A stretch of DNA of 64,000 nt from Lantana camara (lineage: Eukaryota > Streptophyta > Magnoliopsida > Lamiales > Verbenaceae), in the NCBI GenBank assembly GCA_037501455.1, contig CM074857.1:102023501-102087500 (forward strand). The letters run 5' to 3'. The translations under genes were made by a program, and so were the position numbers. This document shows positions 1-13,507 of the stretch, in pieces. Below the pieces are notes generated by a model, which searched no databases, had not been told where the DNA came from, and saw only the letters and a program-made list of their open reading frames with translations. Within the stretch, counting starts at the first letter, position 1. Each line of letters opens with the position of its first letter.

Positions 1-1574
<1,574 letters not shown>

Positions 1575-2319
1575 TGTCGTTTATTCGCAAAAAGTACCTA
1601 GAATGTGGTGTGTGTAAACGACTAGTCTTGCTGTCGAATACAGATACAACCGAATCACTCTCAGCAAGTGTTTCAGCTTGACTTGAAGTCAGCATTGCCG
1701 AGAAGCCTCTGAACGTTTTCGTGTAGTGGTGACGTGCTGCATCGTGGGCCCCCTCGTAGCTAGACAGATTCATTTGACAGCATTAAACCCCAATCAGTGT
1801 GTGTACTCAAAGAAAGCACCCCTTTGATGTAAGAATTCATCACTAAATGCTTGTTACTAAATAGCTTTGTGACAGGATTCTTCTTCTGTTTACTTAGAAC
1901 AACGTCACGCTACTCTCAGCCCGTCACAAATGTTTCTGCACCGGGCTGAGAACATCTGCAACAGCTCTTAGTAAAATAACAGAACACTAAGTGGATATAC
2001 TTCTCGTGTGTGTGTGCCCGCGCGCATATTATCTGTCGCAGACTCTACATACCTTCCCATTACCGAGGCAAGCATCTCAAGATTAGCTGCCACGACAGAT
2101 ACCGAGTTTTGAAACGAGTGATCTCCCATGTAAACTATGTAATGCTGCAAACATATATTTTTGTTGCAGAAACATGTGAAACATTCATAACATGACAGAA
2201 ATCATTCCTCTGAGTATATATGAAATGCTGAACTTTCTTACCTTTCTATTAGAGGCACCTCCATTGGCTAATCCCAGTCTGAACAACAAGATTAATGCAA
2301 AGTATCTGACAACTTCCAT
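1575..2319 (-). pseudogene. Cucumisin-type subtilase 5' fragment, copy A
   Basis: This is the 5' end of a plant subtilase (S8 family, secreted serine protease). Exon 1 (2242-2319) starts with ATG at 2319 and encodes a signal peptide with the hydrophobic core [14 protein letters not shown]. Exon 2 (2053-2144) begins [10 protein letters not shown], the start of the I9 prodomain. Exon 3 (from 1759 down) encodes [20 protein letters not shown] and breaks at about 1575 inside the segment after FLRIND, before the catalytic Asp motif. Beyond the break the reading frame runs about 100 bases into VPS4 intron sequence. The catalytic domain is missing, so it cannot be a protease. It could still supply a promoter, secretion signal and first exons to the VPS4 exons downstream on the same strand. 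Confidence 0.85.
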
Positions 2320-2389
2320 GATGTCTGAAATACTGCAGCTTCTATGGTATTTAATTAAAGAATTAACAAAGGGTCCATAAATAGTTAAA

Positions 2390-3530
2390 TAAAAATATTT
2401 GTAACACCACTTAGTATTAATTAAGAGCTTTTTTAGACGAGTGGCAATGATTTTTAAATTTTAACCACAATAATCCCATGATTGATGGTAATGAAGAAAA
2501 CATAATAAAACTCTATGCTCAATAGTCTATACTTTATAGTACAAGGATGTAAGACAATTGAGCTAAATTTTAACCATTACACCTCGTGCATGTGAATTTT
2601 TAAGAAAATTATTTGTCGTGTTTGTATTACAACATAAATCTACGTTGGATATTGTTTTAGACATTGTTTACATGAAAATTTTTAAAAAAAAAATTATATC
2701 ATCATATTCATATTGAGTCATGTCATATCCGTGCATCATAGTTTTATATGTAAGAGTCCAGGAGTGCTCATGACTCTTCTAATTTTAAAATTTTACCTAT
2801 ATATATGCCCTACTAATAAAAAAATTAAATCTACATAATGATATTTTAACATTCACATCTAGTAATGCAAGTACATAAATATAATGGTGTGAACTGTTAA
2901 ACTGTATCACAGGCTAAGAAAAAATGTGATACTATATATTCATGTGCTCAATTTCTGATATACATGCATGCCAGTGGGATACCACAAAGTTTTGAACTAC
3001 CAACCCATATGCTTGTGTTACTTCTATTAATTTAATTTTATAGAATTAAAATTCAAAATTATTTTTTCTCTTAAATGTTGCTAGAACCAAATGCCAACTG
3101 GCTACTGCACTATGTCCCATTTCTTAGGGTTTTTTTCAGTGTAAATCGCATTAATTGGCACTTGAAATGGAGAATTTGAGTTTAGATGTGTGTGGGATCA
3201 AATCTAATTAATAATATAAATAAGTGTATTACATTTGTTACTTATAGTTGATTATTTTTCTAAACTTTTACACTAATGATGCTTCTTAGTACACTAATTC
3301 GACCAAACCTGGTCCGACCAACCTTGAAATTAACCCAAAATCCAAATATATTTATAAAAGAAAAAGAATGCATATTTAAGTAGTGCATTTCAAAATTTTA
3401 AAATTTTTTGAAATATTTATTAAAAAATTTGGCATTCATTAATTTCTACCATAAAAAATAATTTATTTAATATGGGGATATATTTATACGCGTGCAAAAT
3501 ATAATCTAACTATACACTTAAATACAAAAT
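2390..3530. other. AT-rich non-coding flank, no gene seen
   Basis: No coding potential is evident on either strand. The stretch is alignable base for base with about 53617-54770, with small indels, and is the upstream flank of the fused subtilase/VPS4 unit. It contains the empty target site (TAACACCACTTAG, about 2400-2413) for the solo LTR found at 51302-53611 in the sister copy. Confidence 0.7.
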
Positions 3531-3616
3531 TTAATTACATGAAATGAACCCCTCCAATTGCTCGATTTTATTAAAGACAAATCCAACCATTTTTTCACTA
3601 TTATATTTATAGTAAT

Positions 3617-3632
3617 CACACACGCACGTGCG

Positions 3633-3686
<54 letters not shown>
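3617..3686. repeat. (CA)n/(TA)n compound microsatellite
   Basis: A run of CA dinucleotides passes directly into a run of TA dinucleotides. The same compound tract, longer in both parts, is at 54848-54941 in the sister copy, so its length has changed since the duplication. Confidence 0.95.
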
Positions 3687-3688
<2 letters not shown>

Positions 3689-3880
3689 GGATGTATACTT
3701 CTGAAAATATTATTTTATCGTGTCGTGTTGTGTCGGATACCATGCCCGACACTCCTCACGTAAAAAAAAATTTTTTAAAAAAATCTGTATCGTTGTATTA
3801 TATTATATCGTATCCGTATTTTCATTATATATATAAATTTACAAATTTAAGTATTTTCATTATAAAATATTGGTTTTTTT

Positions 3881-4240
3881 CTAATTTTGGTGCCATTTTT
3901 TTGGTATATTGTACTTTTGGTGTATTTTTTTGGGGTAGTGCAACTTTGGTGTTTTCCGCTCTTTTGAAAAGCGGAATCACTGTTGTGAATAGTGATTCCG
4001 CTTTTTTGAAAAACGGATTTAATACAAAATTTTAGGCTGCAACATAAATTTTTGTGTTAAATCCGTTTTCCAAAAAAGCGGAATCACTATTCACAACAGT
4101 GATTCCGCTTTTCGGAAAAGCGGAATCACTATGCGCTACAGTGATTCCGCTTTTCAAAAGAGCGGAAAACACCAAAGTTGCACTACACAAAAAATACACA
4201 CCAAAAGTGCAATACGCCAAAAAAATAACACCAAAATTAG
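3881..4240. repeat. Foldback (MITE-like) hairpin element
   Basis: The sequence starts CTAATTTTGGTG and ends CACCAAAATTAG, and the two halves are inverted copies meeting near 4034-4047. Inside, the unit AAAAGCGGAATCACT and its complement alternate several times, and the right half holds an extra inverted unit that the left half lacks. No coding capacity and no clear target-site duplication were found. A related half-arm (TAGTGCAAGTTTGGTGTGTT) lies just outside at about 4358, which suggests an older, larger element. The superfamily is not identified. Confidence 0.75.
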
Positions 4241-4494
4241 AATTGTTCCTAAAATCGAAAAAAAAAAAAAGAAAAAAAGAAAATTACACCTCGGGCCCAA
4301 TGCACCTTCCTATAATTCCGGTAATTTTCTAATTTTAGTGTTGTTTTTTGTGCATAGTGCAAGTTTGGTGTGTTTTGTATTTGTATTGTAAAAAGGGTGT
4401 GTTCCGTTATTCCCAAATGCAACTTCCATGTGCATTTTTGACTTTTTCTTCCAAATTTTGATTTTTTGTATATCCTCATTTGAACCCAAATTTT

Positions 4495-6240
4495 CTAATG
4501 TTTGCAGTTTGGTCCATTAATTTCCTTTTCTTGTATTTTTTCTATAAACTTATTGTTTATATGATTTACTAGTTTTCCTTGTTTTTCTATAGCTTGTATA
4601 ATTGTATCTTTATTCCAAACATCTTTATTTAAAGTTTGTTCATAATTTTTTTTGTAGATTTCTTCTTTTTGTAAGGATGTTTCCAAATTTTTTCTAATAT
4701 GTTTAATTCTTTTAGCATTCATAATCTCTTTTGTTTGTTGTTTTTCTTTTGTTATACTGTCTATTGATATTTTTGGTTTATAATTCATAATTAAGCGTAT
4801 GTCATTTGATATGTTGCATTTCTTTTTATTTTTATATCCTTTAAATCTTCGTTTACTGTTCTTATCCTTATTTCTTGAGTTTTTCATGATAAATTTTTTT
4901 TGTATTTTAGATCATGATATGTCATTTCGACAAGATATTCGTTTATATTGAGTTGTTCTTCCAATTCTTGTATATCTCGAGATATTCTACCTTTATAGTC
5001 GTATCTATCCATTATGTTATAGTTAATTGAGTAATTATTTGTTTTTGTTTTTTGTAATATATAATCATTTTTGAATGGTTTTTCATATCTTACAATCGTC
5101 TTTTGTTTTTAGCTTTTAAATATTGTTTTATTTCTTCGTTATGACCATTGTATATTTCTTTTATATTGTCTTTATAGAATATTTTTCTATTATATTCATA
5201 CATGTTGTAGATTTTGTGTGTTAGAATCGTATACAGGATCTGATACCAGAACGACAATCAGAGTGTTTCCTTTATAATTGTGGTTAATTTAGCCATTTGA
5301 TTGGCTAGATGTGTAAATTCGTTTTTGGTAATTTCATTAGAAGATTCTTCTTCTTTAGTATTGCTAGTAGATGCCAATATAGTTTCGTTAGTTCTTTAAT
5401 TTGGTGGTAGATATGTGAAGCGTGTGCTTGTACTTTTTAAAAGTTTTGGAGTTTTCTTTTGAAAAACATTTGTATTAACATGATGTATTATAGGTGTCTT
5501 AGGAATGTATTTTATACGAGATATATCTCGAAAAATGTTTTCCATATATATTTTATCAGTATTCTCGAATTGTATACTATGATGGTTGTTTGTCAAAGCC
5601 TATCCGATAGAGTATGTTATTGAGAAAAGATAATCGTTTTTCTCCATTAAATCTTGTCTTTCAAATTTATATGCAATGTTTAATGATTTGTCTAATTTTT
5701 CTGTTATCGGCGGTATAGCATAGTGTAATGTTACATTAAAAAGTAGTTGTATAAGCAAGGTTTCCTTCGATTATTCCAAGTATTTTATCTTTTATATTCA
5801 TGATTCTGTCATCACAGATTGCTATTTTTATGGGTGAGTCTATTCCTTCAGCAAATGTACTTTTAATTAATATCTATATTGTAGAGATATGTATATATCC
5901 TATTTCTCTGGGTGAGTATTTCGGCTTATTTATTTTCTTAATTATATCAACTTTATTTATTAACGAAATAGCCTGTGTTCCTTTTGTTGTAGAAATTTCA
6001 ATAGGTGTTTCACACGTAAATTTCTCGTACAATATAATGTTTTTTCTACTCAGTTTTGTTTTTAAATCTGTTTTCATATCTTGACTATCAATCAAGTTTA
6101 ACTCTTTTCTTCTAATTTTGTTTAATTTTTTGTTGTCTATAACAATATCTTGAGAAAAATATCCGTATTCTTCAGTTGTTTCTAGGTGTTCAATTTGATC
6201 TATCAGACTAATGATGTTTATTATACTAAGTATAAGAAAA
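4495..6240 (-). pseudogene. Endogenous caulimovirid-like relic, movement-protein side
   Basis: Minus-strand, very AT-rich coding debris lies in several frames: 5874-6095, 5396-5596 and 4495-4887 are the longest open pieces. The first contains a segment ending in GYIHISTI that resembles the core of the 30K-type movement protein of plant pararetroviruses (Caulimoviridae); the following bases in another frame continue the resemblance. The 4495-4887 piece is Lys/Asn-rich with a predicted coiled-coil look, as in the region between movement and coat domains, but I cannot assign it. Frameshifts and stops separate the pieces, and no protease or reverse transcriptase domain is present here, so this is a fragment of an old integrated copy, not a functional virus. 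The family call rests on recognition of motifs and needs a profile search. Confidence 0.5.
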
Positions 6241-6588
6241 TATAAACACTAATTTCATAATAGAGTTTGTTTTGTTTACCTGTTTGTGTATTTCTATCTA
6301 CTGTCTTCAAGCACTCCATGTTACCTGTTCGTCTTTCTTCAAAGTTTCATGGTGTTGGTATGGAGATGAATTGTTTGTTTTGAATTTTTTCAGGTTTTCC
6401 ATAGTGTTGGTATGAAAATGGATTGTTTAGTATTCAATTGGGTATGGTTGTGTAGGATTCTGCTATTCAGGCTTGAGGCCAGCAGAAAAGAAAAGCTCAA
6501 AGGCTTTAAAACTCAGAGAGTTTTTGATCAAAAACTGATCTTTTTTCTTTCCATTAAAGTCTGCCTAACTTATACAATATTGAGGCCA

Positions 6589-6825
6589 TTATATAGGCAC
6601 TCAGCTAACTATTACAATCGCATATAATGCGATACAACTCATACACGCTAATGTAAAGAAAGTTAAAAAGTAGGAAACGACTTAAACCTAACGGCAATAA
6701 TGGCACTAAAAACGCGCACTAGGAAAAAGCAGACAAAGACATAAAGTCTGCATTATTGATATGTATTCGTCATTGCTTGCATGTTTTCTTCATAATTGAG
6801 TTTCTTGACGTCACTGCGTGCGTCA
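6589..6825 (-). promoter_or_regulatory. as-1-like element and TATA box upstream of the pararetroviral relic
   Basis: On the minus strand 6806-6825 reads TGACGCACGCAGTGACGTCA, two TGACG boxes spaced 12 bases start to start, the layout of the as-1 enhancer known from the CaMV 35S promoter, where TGA-type bZIP factors bind. About 210 bases further along the same strand, 6589-6595 is TATATAA in the context GCCTATATAATGGCC. Both point toward the movement-protein-like block. The spacing is longer than in CaMV (about 30-50 bases). The match is seen directly; promoter function is inferred. Confidence 0.5.
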
Positions 6826-7176
6826 GTCTACATTATTACTCTTCAGTAACAGTGTCTTCTTTCATTGACTCGTTTGAATTATGGGACCCTATTTCTTCAG
6901 CTTTGTCTTCAGTTTTGTCTTGGCACATTTACAACTATGTTCATCAATTACTTCACTGTATTCGCAAAAAATGAGTTTGATTTCCTTTGGAAGTGTCTTC
7001 AGGCAGTATTCCTCAATTTTGATGAATGTTTTTTCAAAATTTTCCAAAGTTTTCAGCTGTAATGGCGGGATTGTATATCTTGAGGATCCATATATCAGAT
7101 GAAAATTGGATTTATAGTTTATTTTGATATTACTGTCTTTGTTTATTTCATGTGATGCATAAAATATTTGATTTAG

Positions 7177-7307
7177 TTATTTTGCAACTATCTCATTTAT
7201 GTCATCAAGTGTCTTCATTGTATCAATGCAAGGGTATTCTCCATTTGAAACTAGCAGTTTGATAATTCCATGAGAGGATACTGATACTCCTTCTTCGTTG
7301 AAGATAG
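7177..7307 (-). pseudogene. 3' end of an interrupted ORF (other part at 11065-11242)
   Basis: Reading the minus strand, an open frame enters at 7307 and ends at a TAA at 7177-7179. The frame is the direct continuation of the one that stops at 11065 on the other side of the large palindrome. It ends just upstream of the intergenic stretch holding the as-1-like motif, as expected for the last ORF of a circular pararetrovirus map, but I do not recognise the protein. Confidence 0.4.
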
Positions 7308-10300
7308 TGTTGGAAAACACGAATCAGAAAACAGCGGAAATTTAAAAATTTTCCAACAAAAGGACCTTGGACTCGCAATCGTGTATCCAAATTCGTAGAG
7401 ATAAGAAACTTACTTTTCTTTTATTCTTTCTTGAAGCGTTTCAAGCCATCCAAGAACGCTTTTCTCGTGGCTTGATCCCCTCTCCTTGGTAAAGCTCGAA
7501 TCTTCAAACTTCTAACTTGAAGCTCTCTAGAGATGGTCCACCAACTTGACTACAATCTAACTAGTAAGGATGCTAGTTCTCTAGTTAGTGTTTAGGCTTA
7601 ACCTAGGGTTTCGTTTATCTTGGAGAAAGGATGGTGTTCAACACATGAACCAAAAGAATTGCCAATTCGCTCTAAGGGGAGCTCGAGCTCCCCTATTTAT
7701 ATTAAAGGGAGGACCGAAAATCCTAGTCCTTATGGGCTAGGGTTTTGGTCTCTCTCTCCTATTACTTGATTATCAAGTAATTTTGACTTTGACTTTGAAT
7801 TCAAATTCAAATCAATTTTCAAGAGAGCTAAAAATATCCAAACTATTTTTGGATAATTTTATACTTTATTTATTTAAAATAAATAACTTATTTTATCTAA
7901 TTAATTAATTCATAATTAATTAACTAGATTATTTTTCTCCAAAATTAGACTTTCTTTTTAATTCAAAATTAAACCAAAGTCTATTAAATAATTAACAAAT
8001 TAATTATTTAATATATATATATACAATATATATATTTACACGTGTGGGACACGTGTCACAAGGACACGTGTCACTCACGTGACCCACACGTGTGGGACCC
8101 TCTTGGCCCGATTAACTCGTTTAATCATTTTCAAGCCTTAACTCATGTAACCAAGTTGTTGTGTGTGACCCTCTAGGTTCTCAATTCAATTAGCAGTGGC
8201 CCTAATTAATTAATTCACTAATTAATTAATCAGTCCACAGATTAAACGACCATAGTCTAGCAATAGGTGTTTAACCCCTAGCTGAATTGGAATGTTCGGA
8301 TTCGACAGAACCTTTAAGTCATTGATTCATGTGAGATACAATCCTCCTACTTACTATCTCTCAACCAAGATCTAGGGCAAGGGAATAATCAGAACCCTAA
8401 TAATCCGGTCTTAAAGCTAAGTGCATTTCATATCCATTTGATCTCAATCCAAGAAACCCTTTTCTTGATGTCTTGATCTACTGCCTTGGCCAAGGACTCC
8501 ATATGACATATGAATGACTTACACAATAAGAGATCTCCTTGCATGTGCAAGTGTAGGTCCTTTCTTGATTCTCATTCACTTTCATGAATCACTTGTGCAG
8601 CCCCAGCATAAGCCTTGAATCAGTTGTCTAAGGCGACACCCTTTAAAGCTTATACCTAAGACTACAGAGTTAACTCATAAAGTGACAAGGAACCTCAAGT
8701 CTAAGGATCAATTAATCACATCAATGACTCGTGAGATATTTCCTAATCTGGAAGTTTCCATTTCCTGAAATAGAAACTTTCTTTCCCATTTAGGAATGTT
8801 CTCACACGGGGCACCTCAGTGAACTTACTTATTAAAGTAAGCACCCTCATGTATCACGCACGTATCAACTATACACTTTGCACCTCCATGAAACAAGGTG
8901 GTCCTTCTTAAGGGCGTGATCCCACAAGCAAGCCTTACAGGAGTCAGGTTGACGCTCCCACTGTCTGTAGGACTCATCGGCTTGGAGCATTTTACTAATC
9001 ATGACTTATGTGATATAGGGCTAGTTTCATGAACCATTTCACCTAAATGGTAGAGTCCTAAAGTCATCAGGATTAGGGGAGTTCTCATACATGCATAGCT
9101 AAAGTAAACGCATACCAAATAAGAGCATATAAAGAAGTGTTGCCTCAATTCGTTATTTCATTCAAAGATTGTCTGTGATTACAATAAGGAAAAGCACAAA
9201 GCAGCAATAACGAATTGAGGCAACACTTCTTTATATACTCTTGTTTGGTATGCGTTTACTTTATCTGTGCATGTATGAGAACTCCCCTAATCCTGATGAC
9301 TATAGGACTCTACCATTTAGGTGAAATGGTTCATGAAACGAGCCATATATCACATAAGTCATGATTAGTAAAATACTCCAAGCCGATGAGTCCTACAGAC
9401 AGTGGGAGTGTCAACCTGACTCCTCTAAGGCTTGTTTATGGGATCACGCCCTTAAGAAGGACCACCTTGTTTCATGGAGGTGCAAAGTGTATAGTTGATA
9501 CGTGCGTGATACATGAGGGTGCTTACTTCAATAAGTAAGTTCACTGAGGTGCCCCGTGTGAGAACATTTCTAAATGGGAAAGGAAGTTTCTATTTCAGGA
9601 AATAGAAACTTCCAGATTAGGAAATATCTCACGAGTCATTGATGTGATTAATTGATCCTTAGACTTGAGGTTCCTTGTCACTTTATGAGTTAATTCTGTA
9701 GTCTTAGATATAAGCTTTAAAAGGTGTCGCCTTAGACAACTGATTCAAGGCTTATGCTAGGGCTGCACAAGTGATTCATGAAAGTGAATGAGAATCAAGA
9801 AAGGACCTACACTTGCATTTGCAAGGTGATCTCTTATTGTGTAAGTCATTCATATGCCATATGGAGTCCTTGGCCAAGGCAGTAGATCAAGACATCAAGA
9901 AAAGGGTTTCTTGGATTGAGATCAAATGGATATGAAATGCACTTAGCTTTAAGACCGGATTATTAGGGTTCTGATTATTCTCTTACCCTAGATCTTGGTT
10001 GAGAGATAGTAAGTAGGAGGATTGTATCTCACATGAATCAATGACTTAAAGGTTCTGTCGAATCCGAACATTCCAATTCAGCTAGGGGTTAAACACCTGT
10101 TGCTAGACTATGGTCGTTTAATCTGTGGACTGATTAATTAATTAGTGAATTAATTAATTAGGGTCACTGCTAATTGAATTGAGAACCTAGAGGGTCACAC
10201 ACAACAACTTGGTTACATGAGTTGAGGCTTTAAAATGATTAAACAAGTTAATCGGGCCAAAGGGTTCCACACGTGTGAAATCACACGTGTGGGTCACGTG

Positions 10301-11064
10301 CGTGACATGTGTCCTTCATGGACACGTGTGCATGTGCGTGAATAATTATTTGGTAATTAAATAATTAATTTGTTAATTATTTAATAGACTTTGGTTTAAT
10401 TTTGAATTAAAAAGAAAGTCTTATTTTGGAGAAAAATAGTCTAGTTAATTAATTATGAATTAATTAATTAGATAAAATAAGTTATTTATTTTTAAATAAA
10501 TAAAGTATAAAATTATCCAAAAATAGTTTGGATATTTTTAGCTCTTTTGAAAGTTGATTTGAATTTGAATTCAAAGTCAAAGTCAAAATTACTTGATGAT
10601 CAAGTAATAGGAGAGAGAGACCAAAATCCTAGCCCATAAAGGACTAGGATTTTCGGTCCTCCCCTTTATATAAATAGGGGAGCTCGAGCTCCCCTTAGAG
10701 CTAATTGGCAATTCTTTTGGTTCATGTGTTGAACACCTTCCTTTCTCCAAGATCAAATAAACCCTAGGTTAAGCCTAAACACTAACTAGAGAACTAGCAT
10801 CCTTACTAGTTAGATTGTGATCAAGTTGGTGGACTATCTCTAGAGAGCTTCAAGTTAGAAGTTTGAAGATTCGAGCTTTACCAAGGAGAGGGGATCAAGC
10901 CGCGAGAAGAGCGTTCTTGGGTGGCTTGTAACGCTTCAAGAAAGAATAAAAGAAAAGTAAGTTTCTTAACTCTACGAATTTGGATACACGATTGCGAGTC
11001 CAAGATCCTTTTGTTGGAAAATTTTTTTTAAATTTCGCTGCTTTCTGATTCATGTTTTCCAACA
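7308..11064. repeat. 3.76 kb palindrome of two inverted LTR-like arms
   Basis: The left arm, 7308-9157, and the right arm, 9206-11064, are near-identical inverted copies separated by a 48-base spacer; small indels and substitutions are scattered through both. Each arm begins at its outer end with TGTTGGAAAACA and, as a whole, resembles a roughly 2 kb copia LTR: the order of sequence blocks (start with CAGCGGAAATT, AT-rich middle with TTAATTAATT runs, then TAGGGCAAGGGAATAAT or similar) parallels the solo LTR at 15636-17602. No gag or pol is present. The last 50 or so bases expected at the 3' end of such an LTR are missing at the centre. No target-site duplication is visible. Confidence 0.85.
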
Positions 11065-11242
11065 CACTGGGAAAAGGCGTAATTTTTATGTCCAATATAA
11101 AAACACTCGTGTACTTGGAAGCTGAGGATATGCTACCTCTCCAGATTGACCGAAGGTTTTCCGGATAGACATTAAAAGCCATAATGTGAAGAAGATCAAA
11201 TTTTTGGGAATTGAAGGGAATTTCTTTGATCTGTCCTGCCAA
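11065..11242 (-). pseudogene. 5' part of an interrupted ORF (continues at 7307-7177)
   Basis: An open minus-strand frame with an ATG at 11242 reads into the palindrome at 11064. The copia insertion begins only a few bases upstream (its TSD is 11244-11248), so the frame may have begun further upstream, and the sequence beyond 18176 is a candidate continuation. The product is not recognised. Its location and base composition suggest it belongs to the pararetrovirus-like relic. Confidence 0.35.
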
Positions 11243-11248
11243 GTCTTT

Positions 11249-11720
11249 TGTTGGAATTTAGGAAATAATTTGGTTGGAAAGTTTAATTTGAATAAGGAAG
11301 AGTTATTAAATTATAGGGCTATTTGATTTTGTGATAGAATTTGATGGACTTGGGATATATTTGAAAAAATGGAATGGGAGAAGAAGGTTAATGGAAATGG
11401 GAAAGGATATTTAGGCAAAGATTTGGAAATGTTATGCTTTTCATTCATTACAAATACAAGGAGTAAATATATTTATAGGCTCATTAACCGACCTTCATTA
11501 TGTCGGTTTACAATTAGATGCATTTTTTAATCCTTGATTTTTTAGCTATTTGAACATGTGCTTAATCTAGATTTTTCTACTTTTTCATGAAATTTCTATA
11601 ATAATCTAGATCCTATATTCTTGATTAATAACTAGACAATTCTTAAAATCTATTTCAAGATTTTTCTATAGATTTCTAGAAAATCATATGTTTATTAGTT
11701 TGAGCACCAATATTTTAATA
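11249..11720 (-). repeat. 3' LTR of the copia element
   Basis: Direct repeat of 17703-18170, differing by a few substitutions and small indels such as an extra four-base stretch near 11370. It borders the TSD copy TCTTT on the left. Confidence 0.95.
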
Positions 11721-11759
11721 CTCCCCCTTGGTGCTCATTTCAATAATTCCGATCTTTTC

Positions 11760-13507
11760 TCATAGTGTGGTGAACTTGTCCCGTGCTAGCGCCTTCGTAA
11801 AGATGTCTGCTAGTTGATCATTTGTATTGTAAAATCGTAACTCGATCTCTTGTTTTTCAACCAATTCTGGGATAAAGTGGTGTTGTATCTCAATATGTTT
11901 CGTTCGACTGTGAAATACTGGATTCTTCGTCATGGCGATCATCGACATATTGTCACAGTATAGTGGCATCGGTATCTCTTCCCCGATTTGAAGATCCAAC
12001 AGAATTCTTCTGAGCCAAACCGTTTCACATGCTGCACTTGTTGCAGCGATGTATTCTGCTTTTGTTGATGATAGTGCAACTATTACTTGTTTCTTAGATG
12101 ACCAGGAGATTGGTTTAGTGCCCAGACAGAAAATATATCCACTAGTGCTTTTTCGATCATCAACACTTCCTGCCCAGTCACTGTCTGTGTATCCCCGTAG
12201 GCTATAGTCTTCTCTTGATTCATATAAAATGCGTAGTTTCTTCGTTCCCTTGATATACCTTAGAATTCTTTTTGCTGCTGCAAAGTGCTTCTTGTTTGGC
12301 TCACTCATAAATCTTGATACTACGCCGACTGCGTGAACGATGTAAGGCCTTGTATGAGTAAGGTAGATTAGTGATCCACAAGACTCTGTTAGATGGTCTC
12401 GTCCACCTTTTCAGCTTCATCATTTTTTGAAAGTTTTTCATTAGTCATCATTGGTGTTGGCATTGGCTTGCAATCTTTCATTTGAAATTTCTCCAGAAGA
12501 TCATCAATATTTTTTTCCTGTGATATAAATATCCGTCCTGGATCTTGCTTGACTTGTATGCCAAGAAAATACTTCATAAGATCGAGATCGGTCATTTCAT
12601 ACTCCCGCATCATGGCTTCTTTGAACTCCTTGATCATTTCCTTACTTGTGCTTGTATAAATCAGGTCATCAACATAGAGGCATAGAATGAGAAAGTCATG
12701 TGTACCTTGCTTCTTGACATAGAGTGATGGCTCGTTTGGACTTTTGAGAAATCCATGATCTTGTAGATAGTCATCTATCTTGTTGTTTCATGCTCGTGGA
12801 GCTTGTTTGAGACCACAAAGAGCTTTGCGTAGCCTATAAACCTTATCTTCTTGCCCTTTGATCACATATCCCTTGGGTTGCTCCACATATATTTCCTCCT
12901 TGAGATCTCCGTTTAGGAATGCCGACTTGACATCCAGCTGGTAGACTGGAAGCTTCAGTTGAGCTGCAAGAGCGAGGACTGTCCTGATTGTCTCCATCCG
13001 AACAACCGGTGCGAATGTTTCATTGAAATCGATTCCAGGTTGTTGTGAATATCCCTTAGCAACTAGTCGGGCTTTATACTTTTGGATGCTCCCATCATCA
13101 TTGTGTTTGATCTTGTACACCCATTTGAGCCCGATAATCTCCTTGTTTGAAGGTTTGTCTGCAAGCTCCCATGTTTGATTCTTCTTGATCATATGAATTT
13201 CTTCGTCCATGGCCTTGACCCAAGCTTCTTCCTTAGCTGCTTCTTCATACTTTGTTGGTTCTCCAGCAAATAGAGCGACATTAGTAAGATAATCCTCATA
13301 GTATGCTGGAGGCCGTCTATCTCTTTGGGAACGCCTTAGTGTTGGTACAGGACTTGATTCTTCAATTTCTGTCTGGCTTGGCCCTGGATTTAGTGTTGAT
13401 GGGGTCGGTCCTTGATCAGGGCATGGCTCGTGACTTTCCACTATGATGGCTGGGACTGGTGATGTGTTTGTGCTCCGTTGCCATTTCGCCATTTCATCAA
13501 ATATCAC
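11760..13507 (-). pseudogene. copia reverse transcriptase and RNase H
   Basis: The RT begins in the piece 12788-13507, with [19 protein letters not shown] and [21 protein letters not shown], the conserved copia RT start. The active-site YVDD is near 12665, in a short stretch between open pieces. RT continues in 12389-12637 (KYFLGIQVKQDPGRIFISQ) and RNase H follows in 11760-12308 with the motifs GYTDSDWAGSVDDRKSTSGY, ALSSTKAEYIAA and the C-terminal RTKHIEIQHHFI...DIFTKAL. A stop near 12786 and breaks near 12640 and 12310 interrupt the frame. Confidence 0.95.

Noticed and set aside
3531..3752. Minus-strand ORF with Tyr-Ile and Cys-Val repeats
   Set aside because: It is translation of the CA/TA microsatellite. 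The sister tract at 54762-55019 does the same with a different length.
5234..5250. TGGTATCAGATCC on the minus strand, like a tRNA-Met primer site, within the pararetroviral relic
   Set aside because: It has a mismatch at a key base and lies inside coding-like debris past the movement-protein segment, far from the promoter-like region. It is probably coding sequence.
7308..11064. Reading the palindrome as a complete element with two LTRs in normal orientation
   Set aside because: The repeats are inverted, not direct, and there is no internal coding region, primer site or polypurine tract.
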